A stretch of 16,172 nucleotides of DNA from Candidatus Moraniibacteriota bacterium. GTDB taxonomy: Bacteria; Patescibacteriota; Minisyncoccia; Moranbacterales; UBA9337. This document shows, piece by piece, positions 8,428 through 15,407 of the stretch. The stretch is taken from positions 1 to 16,172 of the forward strand of contig DOKP01000094.1 in assembly GCA_003510795.1 (NCBI GenBank), read 5' to 3'. Below the pieces are notes generated by a model. The model worked only from the letters and a program-made list of their open reading frames with translations, had not been told where the DNA came from and did not search any database. How positions within the stretch are numbered: the stretch's first letter is position 1; each line of letters starts with the position of its first letter. A program made the position numbers and the translations under genes.

Positions 8428-8961
8428 ATGGTCGACGTAAATTTTCATCAGGCTGCAGAAAAAGATCTGATGATAAATAGAAGAAAGTCTTTTTTAAACA
8501 GTACCTATTTTATAGCAATTATTTTAATTCTGGCGGTATCTGCGACATATGGCGCAACTATTTTATATAGCAATAGTCTGGTTGCCAAAAAGATAGAATT
8601 AGATGCAATTAAAAATCAAGAGATTGCGCTTATTGATATACAGGAAGTTAATAGGTTAGATGATTTCCAAAAAAGATTAGAGAGCTCAATGTTTAATTTA
8701 AATAATAAAAAAAATCCCGAAGATATATTTGCCTTAGTAGAAAAATTAATAGTCAAAGGATCTTTCCTTAATAGTTTAAACTATGACAGTGTTGGCAATA
8801 AAATAGAAATGGAAGTCGTGGCAGATAGCTTCAGACTAGCAGCTAGCCAGATTTTAAGTCTTAAAAGAAGCGATTTGTTTGAAGATGTTAAAATAGCCGA
8901 ATCAAAAAGAGACGAAAATAATCAGGCGGTTTTTAAATTAGAAGCCGTTTTTAAAAAATAA
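8428..8961 (+). CDS. pilN: Type IV pilus assembly protein PilN-like
   Basis: This 177-residue protein has the PilN layout: a short cytoplasmic N-terminus beginning MVDVNFH (the segment that in studied systems binds PilM), one membrane span at about 25-47, a helical linker near 50-85 and a C-terminal alpha/beta domain of about 90 residues. PilN pairs with PilO across the cytoplasmic membrane and transmits motor state to the pilus. Sequence identity to PilN alone is weak at this level; the call rests on topology, size and position between pilM and pilO. The ATG at 8428 is the only good start, since an in-frame ATG at 8404 is followed at once by TAG. No Shine-Dalgarno site is visible. Confidence 0.75.
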   Translation: MVDVNFHQAAEKDLMINRRKSFLNSTYFIAIILILAVSATYGATILYSNSLVAKKIELDAIKNQEIALIDIQEVNRLDDFQKRLESSMFNLNNKKNPEDIFALVEKLIVKGSFLNSLNYDSVGNKIEMEVVADSFRLAASQILSLKRSDLFEDVKIAESKRDENNQAVFKLEAVFKK

Positions 8962-9036
8962 ACAAGAATTTTAAAAAAAAGTGAATAACTAAAATAAAAC
9001 CCGATTGAATATGCAGTTACGCAATTTGACGGGCAA

Positions 9037-9074
9037 CCCTGTTAAATAGCATGGAGTACCATGATTTAACAGGG
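9037..9074. promoter_or_regulatory. Strong hairpin between pilN and pilO
   Basis: CCCTGTTAAAT(AG)CATGG pairs with CCATGATTTAACAGGG around an AGTA loop, giving a 16-bp stem with a 2-nt bulge. It ends 11 nt before the pilO ATG. There is no downstream T-run, so it does not look like a classical intrinsic terminator. It could affect pilO translation, mark an RNA processing site, or be a single-hairpin relative of the palindromic repeats, whose loops are also AGTA/TACT. Confidence 0.7.
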
Positions 9075-9085
9075 CAAGTAAAAAT

Positions 9086-9964
9086 ATGAAATTAAAAATT
9101 TTGTTAGTGCCGGTTTCCGTAGCTATGTCGTTGGTGCTTATTATCGGATATATTTATCCGAGTTGGTTTGGCGAAGATGCCGGTAGCATAAAAAATATTA
9201 GAAATGAAATTAAAAAAGAAAATGACGAGTTGCTTACGGTTAAAACAAAAAAGCAAAATATAGAAAAATTATCTCAATCTCTCAGCGAAAATTCTGACCT
9301 GGAAGCATTAATTAATAAATACTACCCCGCTTATCGTAATGATGAAGATGTGGTTAGCAATATAAATAACATAGCATTTTCTGAGGGTGTTTTTTTGGAA
9401 GAGATGCAAATAGAGTACAAGAAAGTAGAATCTGAGGATCCTATTAGATTATTAGCGCTTCCTTTGCGTATGGATAAGCCAATTGAGACTAGCGCAGTTG
9501 CTTCCGAGAATGGAGCCGTTGTGGTGCCGGGCCTAGATGAGAGTGGTGCTTCTTTGGAGGATTTAGCTAGGGCGAAAATAAAATTTATTGAAGCAACTTT
9601 GCAGATAGACGGTAATTATGAACAAATTAAACGATTTGCAACGTCTTTGAATAAAGTGGGTCTTCTTAATAATATTCAAACTTTCGAAATTTATAAGAAA
9701 AAGGATTCCGCTAGCACCGATGAGGATAAGCAAGCACCAGCGGATTCTTTGACTGCTGATATCGTAGTGGGTTTTGGATATTACGTATTTTCAGATAAGC
9801 AAATTAGCTCTTTGCTTAAGGAGGATTTATTTAATGCGGATAAATTTAATTTTTATGACGTGGATAATTATAGGAATATTTTAACTGGAAATTACAAGCA
9901 AAGCGAAATGGGCGAAATTGGCGTGCAGAATCCTTTTTTGAAAGAGGGTGTGGCCGTGCAATAG
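9086..9964 (+). CDS. pilO: Type IV pilus assembly protein PilO-like
   Basis: This 292-residue protein has a hydrophobic N-terminal span (about 4-25), a charged likely coiled-coil segment (about 34-70) and an alpha/beta domain from about 85. That is the PilO plan: a bitopic protein that heterodimerises with PilN. A linker rich in small residues at about 132-160 interrupts the globular part and makes it longer than typical PilO (about 200 residues). The C-terminus continues about 60 residues past the main domain (near 235-292). The assignment relies on topology and on order after pilM and pilN. No pilP or pilQ follows; pilB comes next. It starts with ATG just after a strong hairpin, with no visible Shine-Dalgarno site. 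Confidence 0.72.
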   Translation: MKLKILLVPVSVAMSLVLIIGYIYPSWFGEDAGSIKNIRNEIKKENDELLTVKTKKQNIEKLSQSLSENSDLEALINKYYPAYRNDEDVVSNINNIAFSEGVFLEEMQIEYKKVESEDPIRLLALPLRMDKPIETSAVASENGAVVVPGLDESGASLEDLARAKIKFIEATLQIDGNYEQIKRFATSLNKVGLLNNIQTFEIYKKKDSASTDEDKQAPADSLTADIVVGFGYYVFSDKQISSLLKEDLFNADKFNFYDVDNYRNILTGNYKQSEMGEIGVQNPFLKEGVAVQ

Positions 9965-10029
9965 TTGCGAGCAGTATTTCTAGAGAAAATATTAATGAAT
10001 TATCAATTTAAGCATAGAATAACAGTAAT

Positions 10030-11730
10030 TTGGCTAAATTGATTGGTTTAAAAACAAAAAAAATGGTTAAGGAAAAACAAATTTATTCGGAAGAGCTAGC
10101 TAAGCAGATGGGGTTAAAATATTTGACTAAAGCTCCGGAAAATATAGAAAAAAAATATTTAAAAATAATACCTGAAAAAATAGTCAAGAAATACAAAATG
10201 TTTTCTTTTGGCAAGGATGGCGGCAGTATAATGGTAGCTATGGCAAATCCTCAGGATCTGGAAGCTAGAAATGTTTTAAATTTTTTGGTAGAAAGGAACA
10301 AGATTCCTTTTGATATCTATTGGGCGTCTGAAGAAGCTTTTGCAGATATATTAAAAAGATATCAGTCGGCTGAAAAAGCAGTTGAAGAAGTGGTGGAGTC
10401 ATTTGAAAGTGCTACTAGAGACAGGGAATTGAGTATAAAAAAAAGAAACAAGCGAGGCGAAGAAAGAATTATTATTCAGGATGCTCCTGTTTCAAAATTG
10501 GTGCAAGTTATCATAAACCATGCGTTAGAGGGAGAGTCGAGTGATATCCATATAGAGCCAATCGGAGACGAATATCGAGTGAGATTCAGGGTGGATGGAA
10601 TGTTGCATTCTTCCTTGGTTTTGCCTAAAAATGTGGGAATGGCGATTATATCGCACATTAAAATATTATCTAATTTAAAAATAGATGAAACCAGAAAGCC
10701 TCAGGATGGGAGATTTAGGATTGAAAAAAATGATATAGCTAATTCAGATAGTGTTGATTTTCGTGTTTCCACGCTACCGGTGATAAACGGTGAAAAGATA
10801 GCGATGAGAATTTTGACTAAAGATGATAGAGTTTTTGATTTAAATAAGTTGGGATTAATGGGCAAAAATAATACTGTTTTAAGCAAGAAAATAAAAGAAA
10901 CGAGTGGAATTATTTTAATCACCGGTCCGACAGGAAGCGGAAAATCTACAACTTTGTATTCTTTTTTGAAAATTATCAATCAAGAAGAGAGAAATATTAT
11001 TACGCTAGAGGATCCGGTGGAATATTCATTGGATGGTGTTAACCAAAGTCAGATTAATCCGGCGATTGGTTATGGGTTTGCGGATGGGTTGCGTTCTATA
11101 TTAAGACAAGATCCGAATATTATAATGATTGGAGAAATCCGCGATGGGGAAACGGCTGAATTGGCAATTCATGCCGCGCTGACAGGGCATTTAGTATTTT
11201 CAACCCTGCACACCAATAGTGCCATCAGCGCTATTCCCAGGTTGGTGGATATGGGTGTGGAGCCTTTCTTGCTCTCGTCCTCAATTAATGCTGTGGCAGC
11301 TCAGCGGTTGGTGAGAAAATTATGCGATAATTGTAAGAAGGAATTTGAATTGCCCAAGACGGTTTTTGAAAAGGTTTTGAATTCATTAAAAAATATTGAT
11401 ACGCAAGAAGCGGCGAGCTATGGACTCTCTTCTTTGAAACCGGAAGATTTAAGATTTTTCAAAGCAGTGGGATGTGATGAATGCGGGAAGTCCGGCTACA
11501 AGGGAAGGTTGGCAATATACGAATGCGTAGATGTAACAAATGAATTGAGAGAAGTTATAACTGAAAAAGATGATGGATTATTAAACAGGGTAGCGCAAAA
11601 GCAAGGAATGCTAAATATGCGGCAAGACGGTCTCCTAAAGGCTGCGATGGGACTAACTTCAGTATCGGAAGTGGAGAGAATGACAGGAGGCAGTCTGACA
11701 GTGGGAGAATTTGAAGATGATAAAGGATAG
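10030..11730 (+). CDS. pilB: Type IV pilus extension ATPase PilB
   Basis: PilB is the hexameric cytoplasmic ATPase that drives pilus assembly. The 566 residues contain an N-terminal MshEN-like domain (about 15-110), the N2 domain with SSDIHIEP at 170-177 and FRVDGMLH at 186-193, Walker A GPTGSGKST at 299-307, the Asp box ITLEDPVEY at 324-332, Walker B IIMIGEIRDGETAE at 364-377, and the His box LTGHLVFSTLHTN at 384-396. Four zinc-binding cysteines (C432, C435, C482, C485) are typical of PilB/GspE and absent from PilT. The start taken is TTG at 10030, because an in-frame TAG at 10015 excludes anything longer. An ATG at codon 12 (10063) is a realistic alternative. No Shine-Dalgarno site helps to decide. 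Confidence 0.95.
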   Translation: MAKLIGLKTKKMVKEKQIYSEELAKQMGLKYLTKAPENIEKKYLKIIPEKIVKKYKMFSFGKDGGSIMVAMANPQDLEARNVLNFLVERNKIPFDIYWASEEAFADILKRYQSAEKAVEEVVESFESATRDRELSIKKRNKRGEERIIIQDAPVSKLVQVIINHALEGESSDIHIEPIGDEYRVRFRVDGMLHSSLVLPKNVGMAIISHIKILSNLKIDETRKPQDGRFRIEKNDIANSDSVDFRVSTLPVINGEKIAMRILTKDDRVFDLNKLGLMGKNNTVLSKKIKETSGIILITGPTGSGKSTTLYSFLKIINQEERNIITLEDPVEYSLDGVNQSQINPAIGYGFADGLRSILRQDPNIIMIGEIRDGETAELAIHAALTGHLVFSTLHTNSAISAIPRLVDMGVEPFLLSSSINAVAAQRLVRKLCDNCKKEFELPKTVFEKVLNSLKNIDTQEAASYGLSSLKPEDLRFFKAVGCDECGKSGYKGRLAIYECVDVTNELREVITEKDDGLLNRVAQKQGMLNMRQDGLLKAAMGLTSVSEVERMTGGSLTVGEFEDDKG

Positions 11731-11735
11731 GGGGA

Positions 11736-11759
11736 CAATGTTTTGGGTACAAAACATTG
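11736..11759. other. Perfect 10-bp hairpin just after pilB
   Basis: CAATGTTTTG-GGTA-CAAAACATTG is a perfect inverted repeat beginning 6 nt after the pilB stop codon. No T-run follows, so an intrinsic terminator is unlikely. GTTTTG...CAAAAC resembles the hairpin in the palindromic element at 11905-11928. It is followed by AT-rich sequence with repeated AATTTCAAAT (11760-11816). Confidence 0.65.
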
Positions 11760-11824
11760 AATTTCAAATACTAAATGACTAATTTCAAATAAAATCCCAA
11801 ATTTAAATTTCAAATTAAGCATGC

Positions 11825-11940
11825 TGTCATTGCGAACAAATATTGTACTCAATATTTGTGTGGCAATCTCAAGGATAGCCCTGTAAATATTTCTAGATTG
11901 CCACGAAAGTTTTGATTACAAAACTTTCTCGCAAAGACGA
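11825..11940. repeat. Double-hairpin palindromic element (TGTCATTGCGA type)
   Basis: The ends TGTCATTGCGA (11825-11835) and TCGCAAAGACGA (11929-11940) are inverted. Inside them GTGGCAATCT (11860-11869) and AGATTGCCAC (11895-11904) are exact reverse complements. Between each outer and inner block lies a perfect 10-bp hairpin with a 4-nt loop: ACAAATATTG-TACT-CAATATTTGT and GAAAGTTTTG-ATTA-CAAAACTTTC. It has the same architecture and end sequences as the element at 6906-7014, but the hairpin stems are unrelated. It separates pilB from the receiver gene. Confidence 0.88.
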
Positions 11941-11984
11941 GAACCGGAAATAATATAATTAAATAGTTTATAAATAATAAATAT

Positions 11985-12380
11985 ATGGAAGTAGAAAAAG
12001 TGGAAGAAAAAAATATCAGTATTCTAATAGCAGAGGATGATGAGTTTATACGGGATATTTATAATCGTATTTTTTCAATGAATGGTTATACTGTTATTTT
12101 AGCTACCAATGGTATGGAAGCGTTGGAAAAGTTGGAAGATATTACTCCAGATTTGATACTTTTGGACATAATGATGCCGTATCAAAACGGCAAGGAAGTA
12201 TTTAAAAAAATCAAGCAAGATGAGCGGTTAAAGGCTGTACCGGTGGTTTTTTTGACAAATGTTTCTGCTCAAGATGATCTTGAACAAGAGTTGCTTGACC
12301 AAGCTGATAAATATTTGATCAAGGCGCACTTTACCCCCAAAGAGGTTTTGGAAGAAGTAATTCCTCTGATTAAAAAATAA
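11985..12380 (+). CDS. Stand-alone CheY-like response regulator receiver
   Basis: This 131-residue protein is one receiver domain with no output domain. It has the acidic pocket D18/D19 (AEDDE), the phospho-acceptor aspartate D61 in LILLDIMMP, the switch residue T91 in VFLTN and the conserved lysine K113 in YLIKA. Such proteins are phosphorylated by a histidine kinase and act by protein-protein contact. Position between pilB and pilT recalls PilG/PilH-type regulators of twitching in other bacteria, so control of pilus motors is a plausible inference. No kinase is in the window. It starts with ATG; a TATAAT at 11954-11959 lies about 26 nt upstream without a clear -35, and there is no Shine-Dalgarno site. 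Confidence 0.93.
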   Translation: MEVEKVEEKNISILIAEDDEFIRDIYNRIFSMNGYTVILATNGMEALEKLEDITPDLILLDIMMPYQNGKEVFKKIKQDERLKAVPVVFLTNVSAQDDLEQELLDQADKYLIKAHFTPKEVLEEVIPLIKK

Positions 12381-12425
12381 TATTTTTAATTCTGATATTT
12401 ATAACTCAATAGTAATTATAAACCA

Positions 12426-13508
12426 ATGAACGATTTACTCCACATAGAACAAAAACTAAAAAGTCATTTGCTGACAGTGGCTCAACAGGGCGCTTCAGAT
12501 TTGCATTTGGTAGTAGGACGGCACCCCACTATTCGTGTGGATGGGAAATTAATACCATTGCTTGAGGAGGAAGTTTTAACTGCTCCAAAAACCAAAGAAT
12601 TCTCGAAAATATTACTTACTGAAAATTATGAAAAAGAATTATTGCAAGAGGGCCAGGTTAATTTTGCTTATAATTTTGAAGGAAAAGCTCGATTTAGAAC
12701 CAGTGTTTACTTCCAACAAGGGAATTTGAGCATAGCCATGCGTTTGGTGCAGAGTAAAATTAGAACTTTGGAAGAATTGGAAGTAAATACCAATCTTTAT
12801 GATTTCACTAAATATTCACAAGGATTAGTTTTGGTAACCGGTCCGGTGGGCCATGGTAAATCAACGACTTTGGCTGCTATCATTGATTATATCAACCATA
12901 CCCAAGATAAGCATATCTTAACTATCGAAGATCCTATCGAATATGTTTACCAGCAGGATAGATGCATTATCAATCAAAGGGAAGTCGGCGAAGATTCAAA
13001 AGATTTTGCCGTAGCACTGCGGGGGATATTTCGTGAAGATGTCAATGTGCTTTTGATTGGAGAACTGCGGGATTTGGACACTATCAGCACAGCTATGACT
13101 GCCGCGGAAACCGGACATTTGATTTTTGCCACTTTGCATACCAATAATAGTGCTCAAACGGTGGATAGAATAGTGGACGTTTTTCCTGCTCATCAACAAA
13201 ATCAAATCAGATCACAGTTGGCCAATGTTCTGCTGGGAGTAATTACGCAAAGATTAATTCCCCGAATAGGCGGAGGAAGAGTGGCGGCGATGGAAATAAT
13301 GTTAAAAAATCATGCCGTAGCTAATTTAATAAGAGAAAATAGATCCTATCAGCTAGACTCTGTCATAGAGACTAGTTTGAAAGAAGGAATGATTTCATTG
13401 GACAGGTCCTTGAGTCAATTGGTGAGAGAGGGTATAATATCTATAGATGAAGCTTTTACGTATACAAGCAATCGAGAATATTTAAAAACAATAATAAAAA
13501 ACAAATAA
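12426..13508 (+). CDS. pilT: Type IV pilus retraction ATPase PilT
   Basis: PilT is the hexameric cytoplasmic ATPase that depolymerises the pilus and powers retraction and twitching. The 360-residue length is typical. Features are ASDLHL at 23-28, the PAS-like N-terminal domain, Walker A GPVGHGKST at 139-147, the Asp box LTIEDPIEY at 165-173, Walker B LLIGELRDLDTI at 209-220, the His box ETGHLIFATLHTNNSAQTVD at 228-247, and the PilT-specific C-terminal sequence NHAVANLIREN at 295-305 (AIRNLIRE elsewhere). The zinc cysteines of PilB are missing, as expected. Walker A is unusual, with VGH where most family members have TGS; the catalytic GKST is intact. It lies 45 nt after the receiver gene. Confidence 0.93.
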   Translation: MNDLLHIEQKLKSHLLTVAQQGASDLHLVVGRHPTIRVDGKLIPLLEEEVLTAPKTKEFSKILLTENYEKELLQEGQVNFAYNFEGKARFRTSVYFQQGNLSIAMRLVQSKIRTLEELEVNTNLYDFTKYSQGLVLVTGPVGHGKSTTLAAIIDYINHTQDKHILTIEDPIEYVYQQDRCIINQREVGEDSKDFAVALRGIFREDVNVLLIGELRDLDTISTAMTAAETGHLIFATLHTNNSAQTVDRIVDVFPAHQQNQIRSQLANVLLGVITQRLIPRIGGGRVAAMEIMLKNHAVANLIRENRSYQLDSVIETSLKEGMISLDRSLSQLVREGIISIDEAFTYTSNREYLKTIIKNK

Positions 13509-13536
13509 TACTAAATCAATTTAAATACTGCTACGA

Positions 13537-13653
13537 TGTCATTCCGAGTGAAGCGAGTCCGACCCCAAGGAGGATGAACGAAATCGAGGAATCTGAACCC
13601 AGATCTTTCGACTGCATTTCGCTCTGCTGAGCTCAATTCCGCTCAAGATGACA
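13537..13653. repeat. Palindromic intergenic element (TGTCATTCCGAG type)
   Basis: The ends TGTCAT and ATGACA are inverted, and the centre has GAGGAATCT-gaaccc-AGATCTTTCGAC. Each arm can fold on itself, since ATTCC at 13541-13545 pairs with GGAAT at 13588-13592. The left arm (13537-13594) is repeated in inverse orientation at 29-86 with 55 of 58 identical bases. At 117 bp it matches the size of the other elements. CTACG and CGTAG just outside (13531-13535, 13658-13662) extend the symmetry. It separates pilT from pilC. Confidence 0.87.
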
Positions 13654-13680
13654 AACGCCGTAGAACAGATTTAGTTTATT

Positions 13681-13689
13681 TGGTATAAA
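13681..13689 (+). promoter_or_regulatory. Extended -10-like box abutting the pilC start codon
   Basis: TGGTATAAA lies only 5 nt before the pilC ATG at 13695. If active, it would place the transcription start at or next to the A of ATG and give a leaderless mRNA. The same nine bases stand upstream of murD, there with a 36-nt leader. Confidence 0.35.
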
Positions 13690-13694
13690 AATAT

Positions 13695-14903
13695 ATGAGA
13701 TTTGTATTTAAAGCCAAAGATCAGGACGGAAAAGCTAAGAGCGGAACAATAGAAACTGCCAGCAAGGAATTAGCTTTTCAAATTCTTCAGGAAAATAAAT
13801 TGATTCCTGTTTCAATTGAAAGGGATGCGGGCGATGATCAGTTTGGGAAATATTTTAAAAAGACTTTTGACAAAGCTTCAACCAAGGATCTGGTGGTTTT
13901 TTTCAGGCAACTTCAAGCTTTGATAGGTTCAAAAGTTCCAGTGGTTTATTCTTTGCGGGCAATTAGTGATCAATCGGAAAGTAAATATTTATCAAGCATC
14001 GTAAAGGATATCGCCAATGACGTAGAGGATGGCTCTTCTTTCTCTCAAGCTCTAACCAGGTATCCAGATACTTTCCCGACAGTTGTAACTAGCGTAATAA
14101 AGGCTGGAGAAATCTCTGGTAACTTGGAGTCATCCATCAAGAATGTGGCTATCAGTATGGAAAAAAATTATAGAATAACCGCCAAAATCAGAGGCGCTCT
14201 TATTTACCCAGCCTTTGTTTTGGCTACTGCTTTTGTAGTAGGATTTGCCAGTGTGACGTTCATAATTCCCAAATTAACTGCGATTGTGGCGGATATGGAT
14301 GCAGAGCTTCCTTGGCATACGATGCTGGTTATAAAGCTGGGTCATTTTATGGAGAATTATTGGTGGGCTGTTTTGGTGGTAATATTTGGAGTTATCTTTA
14401 GTGTTATTTATTATATCAAGACGGATGCTGGCAAGAAAGAATGGGACAGAATAAAGCTGGATTTGCCGGTTTTGGGAAAAATGTTCCAATATTTGTACAT
14501 TGTGAGGTTTGCGGGAAATTTGGTAATTTTATTGGAGGGCGGTGTTTCGATCGTACAATCTTTGGTGACGGTGAGCGAGGTGGTAAATAATGATGTTTAC
14601 AGAAGAATGATTTTGGCTTGCGCAGATGAGGTAAAAACCGGTGGAAATATCAGTACGGTTTTGACCTATTCGGATTATGTCCCGGGAGTTATGTCAAAGA
14701 TGGTTACTATTGGAGAAAAAACAGGTAAAATTTCCGAATCTTTGGAAAGCGTAAGTAACTTCTATGAACAAGAGATGGATGAAATGGTTAAAAATATGTC
14801 AGTTTTGATTGAGCCGATTTTGATTGTGGGACTTGGTATCGGTGTCGCAATTCTTGCCTTCTCGATACTGCTACCGATTTATAGTGTGATACAGAAATTC
14901 TAA
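13695..14903 (+). CDS. pilC: Type IV pilus inner-membrane platform protein PilC
   Basis: PilC is the polytopic membrane protein on which PilB and PilT act. At 402 residues it has the usual length and two GspF/T2SSF repeats, at about 64-190 and 267-390. The N-terminus MRFVFKAKDQDGKAKSGTIE is typical. Hydrophobic spans lie near 170-193, 222-241 and 369-396. Each repeat has the family sequence of an E-x-G helix turn: VIKAGEISGNLESSI at 134-148 and MVTIGEKTGKISESL at 336-350. It is preceded by a palindromic element and a promoter-like box, so it may be transcribed apart from pilT. It ends where the left inverted repeat of the next cassette begins. Confidence 0.95.
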   Translation: MRFVFKAKDQDGKAKSGTIETASKELAFQILQENKLIPVSIERDAGDDQFGKYFKKTFDKASTKDLVVFFRQLQALIGSKVPVVYSLRAISDQSESKYLSSIVKDIANDVEDGSSFSQALTRYPDTFPTVVTSVIKAGEISGNLESSIKNVAISMEKNYRITAKIRGALIYPAFVLATAFVVGFASVTFIIPKLTAIVADMDAELPWHTMLVIKLGHFMENYWWAVLVVIFGVIFSVIYYIKTDAGKKEWDRIKLDLPVLGKMFQYLYIVRFAGNLVILLEGGVSIVQSLVTVSEVVNNDVYRRMILACADEVKTGGNISTVLTYSDYVPGVMSKMVTIGEKTGKISESLESVSNFYEQEMDEMVKNMSVLIEPILIVGLGIGVAILAFSILLPIYSVIQKF

Positions 14904-14940
14904 ATTAATTTTGAATTTCAAATTTTGAATTTCGATTCAA
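14903..14940 (+). repeat. Left inverted repeat flanking the four-helix-bundle gene
   Basis: This AT-rich 38-nt block begins at the last base of the pilC stop codon. It pairs with 15326-15364 at roughly 34 of 39 aligned positions with one gap, including exact ATTTTGAATTT and GATTCAA blocks. It lies 15 nt before the ATG of the enclosed gene. Confidence 0.7.
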
Positions 14941-14955
14941 TTTCAAATTAAATTA

Positions 14956-15315
14956 ATGATTGAAAACAATACAAAATATAACCTTGAAGAAAGGACTTCA
15001 AAATTTGGTGAAGATACTATATTGTTTTGCAGAAAAATAGAACAAGATACAATTTCTAGACCCCTAATTTCACAACTAGTAAGAAGTGCAACAAGCGTTG
15101 GAGCAAATTACTATGAAGCTAACGGAGCTTGTTCCAAGAAAGATTTTAGAAATAAAATATATATTTGCAAAAAAGAAGCTCAAGAAAGTAAACATTGGTT
15201 GCATATGATTTCGGTAGCTTGTCCAGAACACAAAGAAGAAGCTAGAAAATTATGGAAAGAAGTTCATGAACTCACGTTAATATTTGGAAAGATTGTTTCA
15301 ACACTAAAAAATTAA
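14956..15315 (+). CDS. Four-helix-bundle protein of the 23S rRNA intervening-sequence (IVS/S23) family
   Basis: This 119-residue alpha-helical protein has family landmarks: an early helix with FGEDTILFCRKI, then LISQLVRSATSVGANYYEANGA at about 38-59, KKDFRNKIYICKKEAQESKHWLHMI at about 61-85, and a final helix ending in IFGKIVSTLKN. IVS proteins were first found inside intervening sequences of 23S rRNA genes in spirochaetes and Coxiella. They are widespread as free genes, form small helical-bundle oligomers and have no settled function. Here the gene is bracketed at 15 and 10 nt by an imperfect inverted repeat, between pilC and the pilins, so it looks inserted rather than part of pilus assembly. 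No Shine-Dalgarno site is visible. Confidence 0.9.
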   Translation: MIENNTKYNLEERTSKFGEDTILFCRKIEQDTISRPLISQLVRSATSVGANYYEANGACSKKDFRNKIYICKKEAQESKHWLHMISVACPEHKEEARKLWKEVHELTLIFGKIVSTLKN

Positions 15316-15325
15316 AAATTAAGAT

Positions 15326-15364
15326 TTGAATCAAAATTCAAAATTAAAAATTCGAAATTTAATT
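15326..15364 (-). repeat. Right inverted repeat flanking the four-helix-bundle gene
   Basis: This is the partner of 14903-14940. It begins 10 nt after the TAA of the IVS-family gene, so gene plus repeats form a unit of about 462 bp. A transcript could fold the two ends into a long AT-rich stem around the coding region, as in rRNA intervening sequences. Confidence 0.7.
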
Positions 15365-15407
15365 AATAACTCGTTAACTAAGTAATAGCAAATTGTACTA
15401 AGAAATG

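Noticed and set aside
11736..11759. Intrinsic terminator after pilB
   Set aside because: The hairpin is perfect but AT-rich and is not followed by a T-run, so it does not fit a Rho-independent terminator.
11496..11852. Minus-strand frame across the pilB end and the following gap
   Set aside because: It covers the pilB C-terminus and low-complexity AT repeats and resembles no protein family.
6864..13653. CRISPR array
   Set aside because: The repeats are few, widely separated and internally palindromic, with no regular spacers and no cas genes.
13537..13653. Insertion sequence remnant carrying a transposase
   Set aside because: The element is about 117 bp with no coding content. Only a non-autonomous palindromic repeat is supported.
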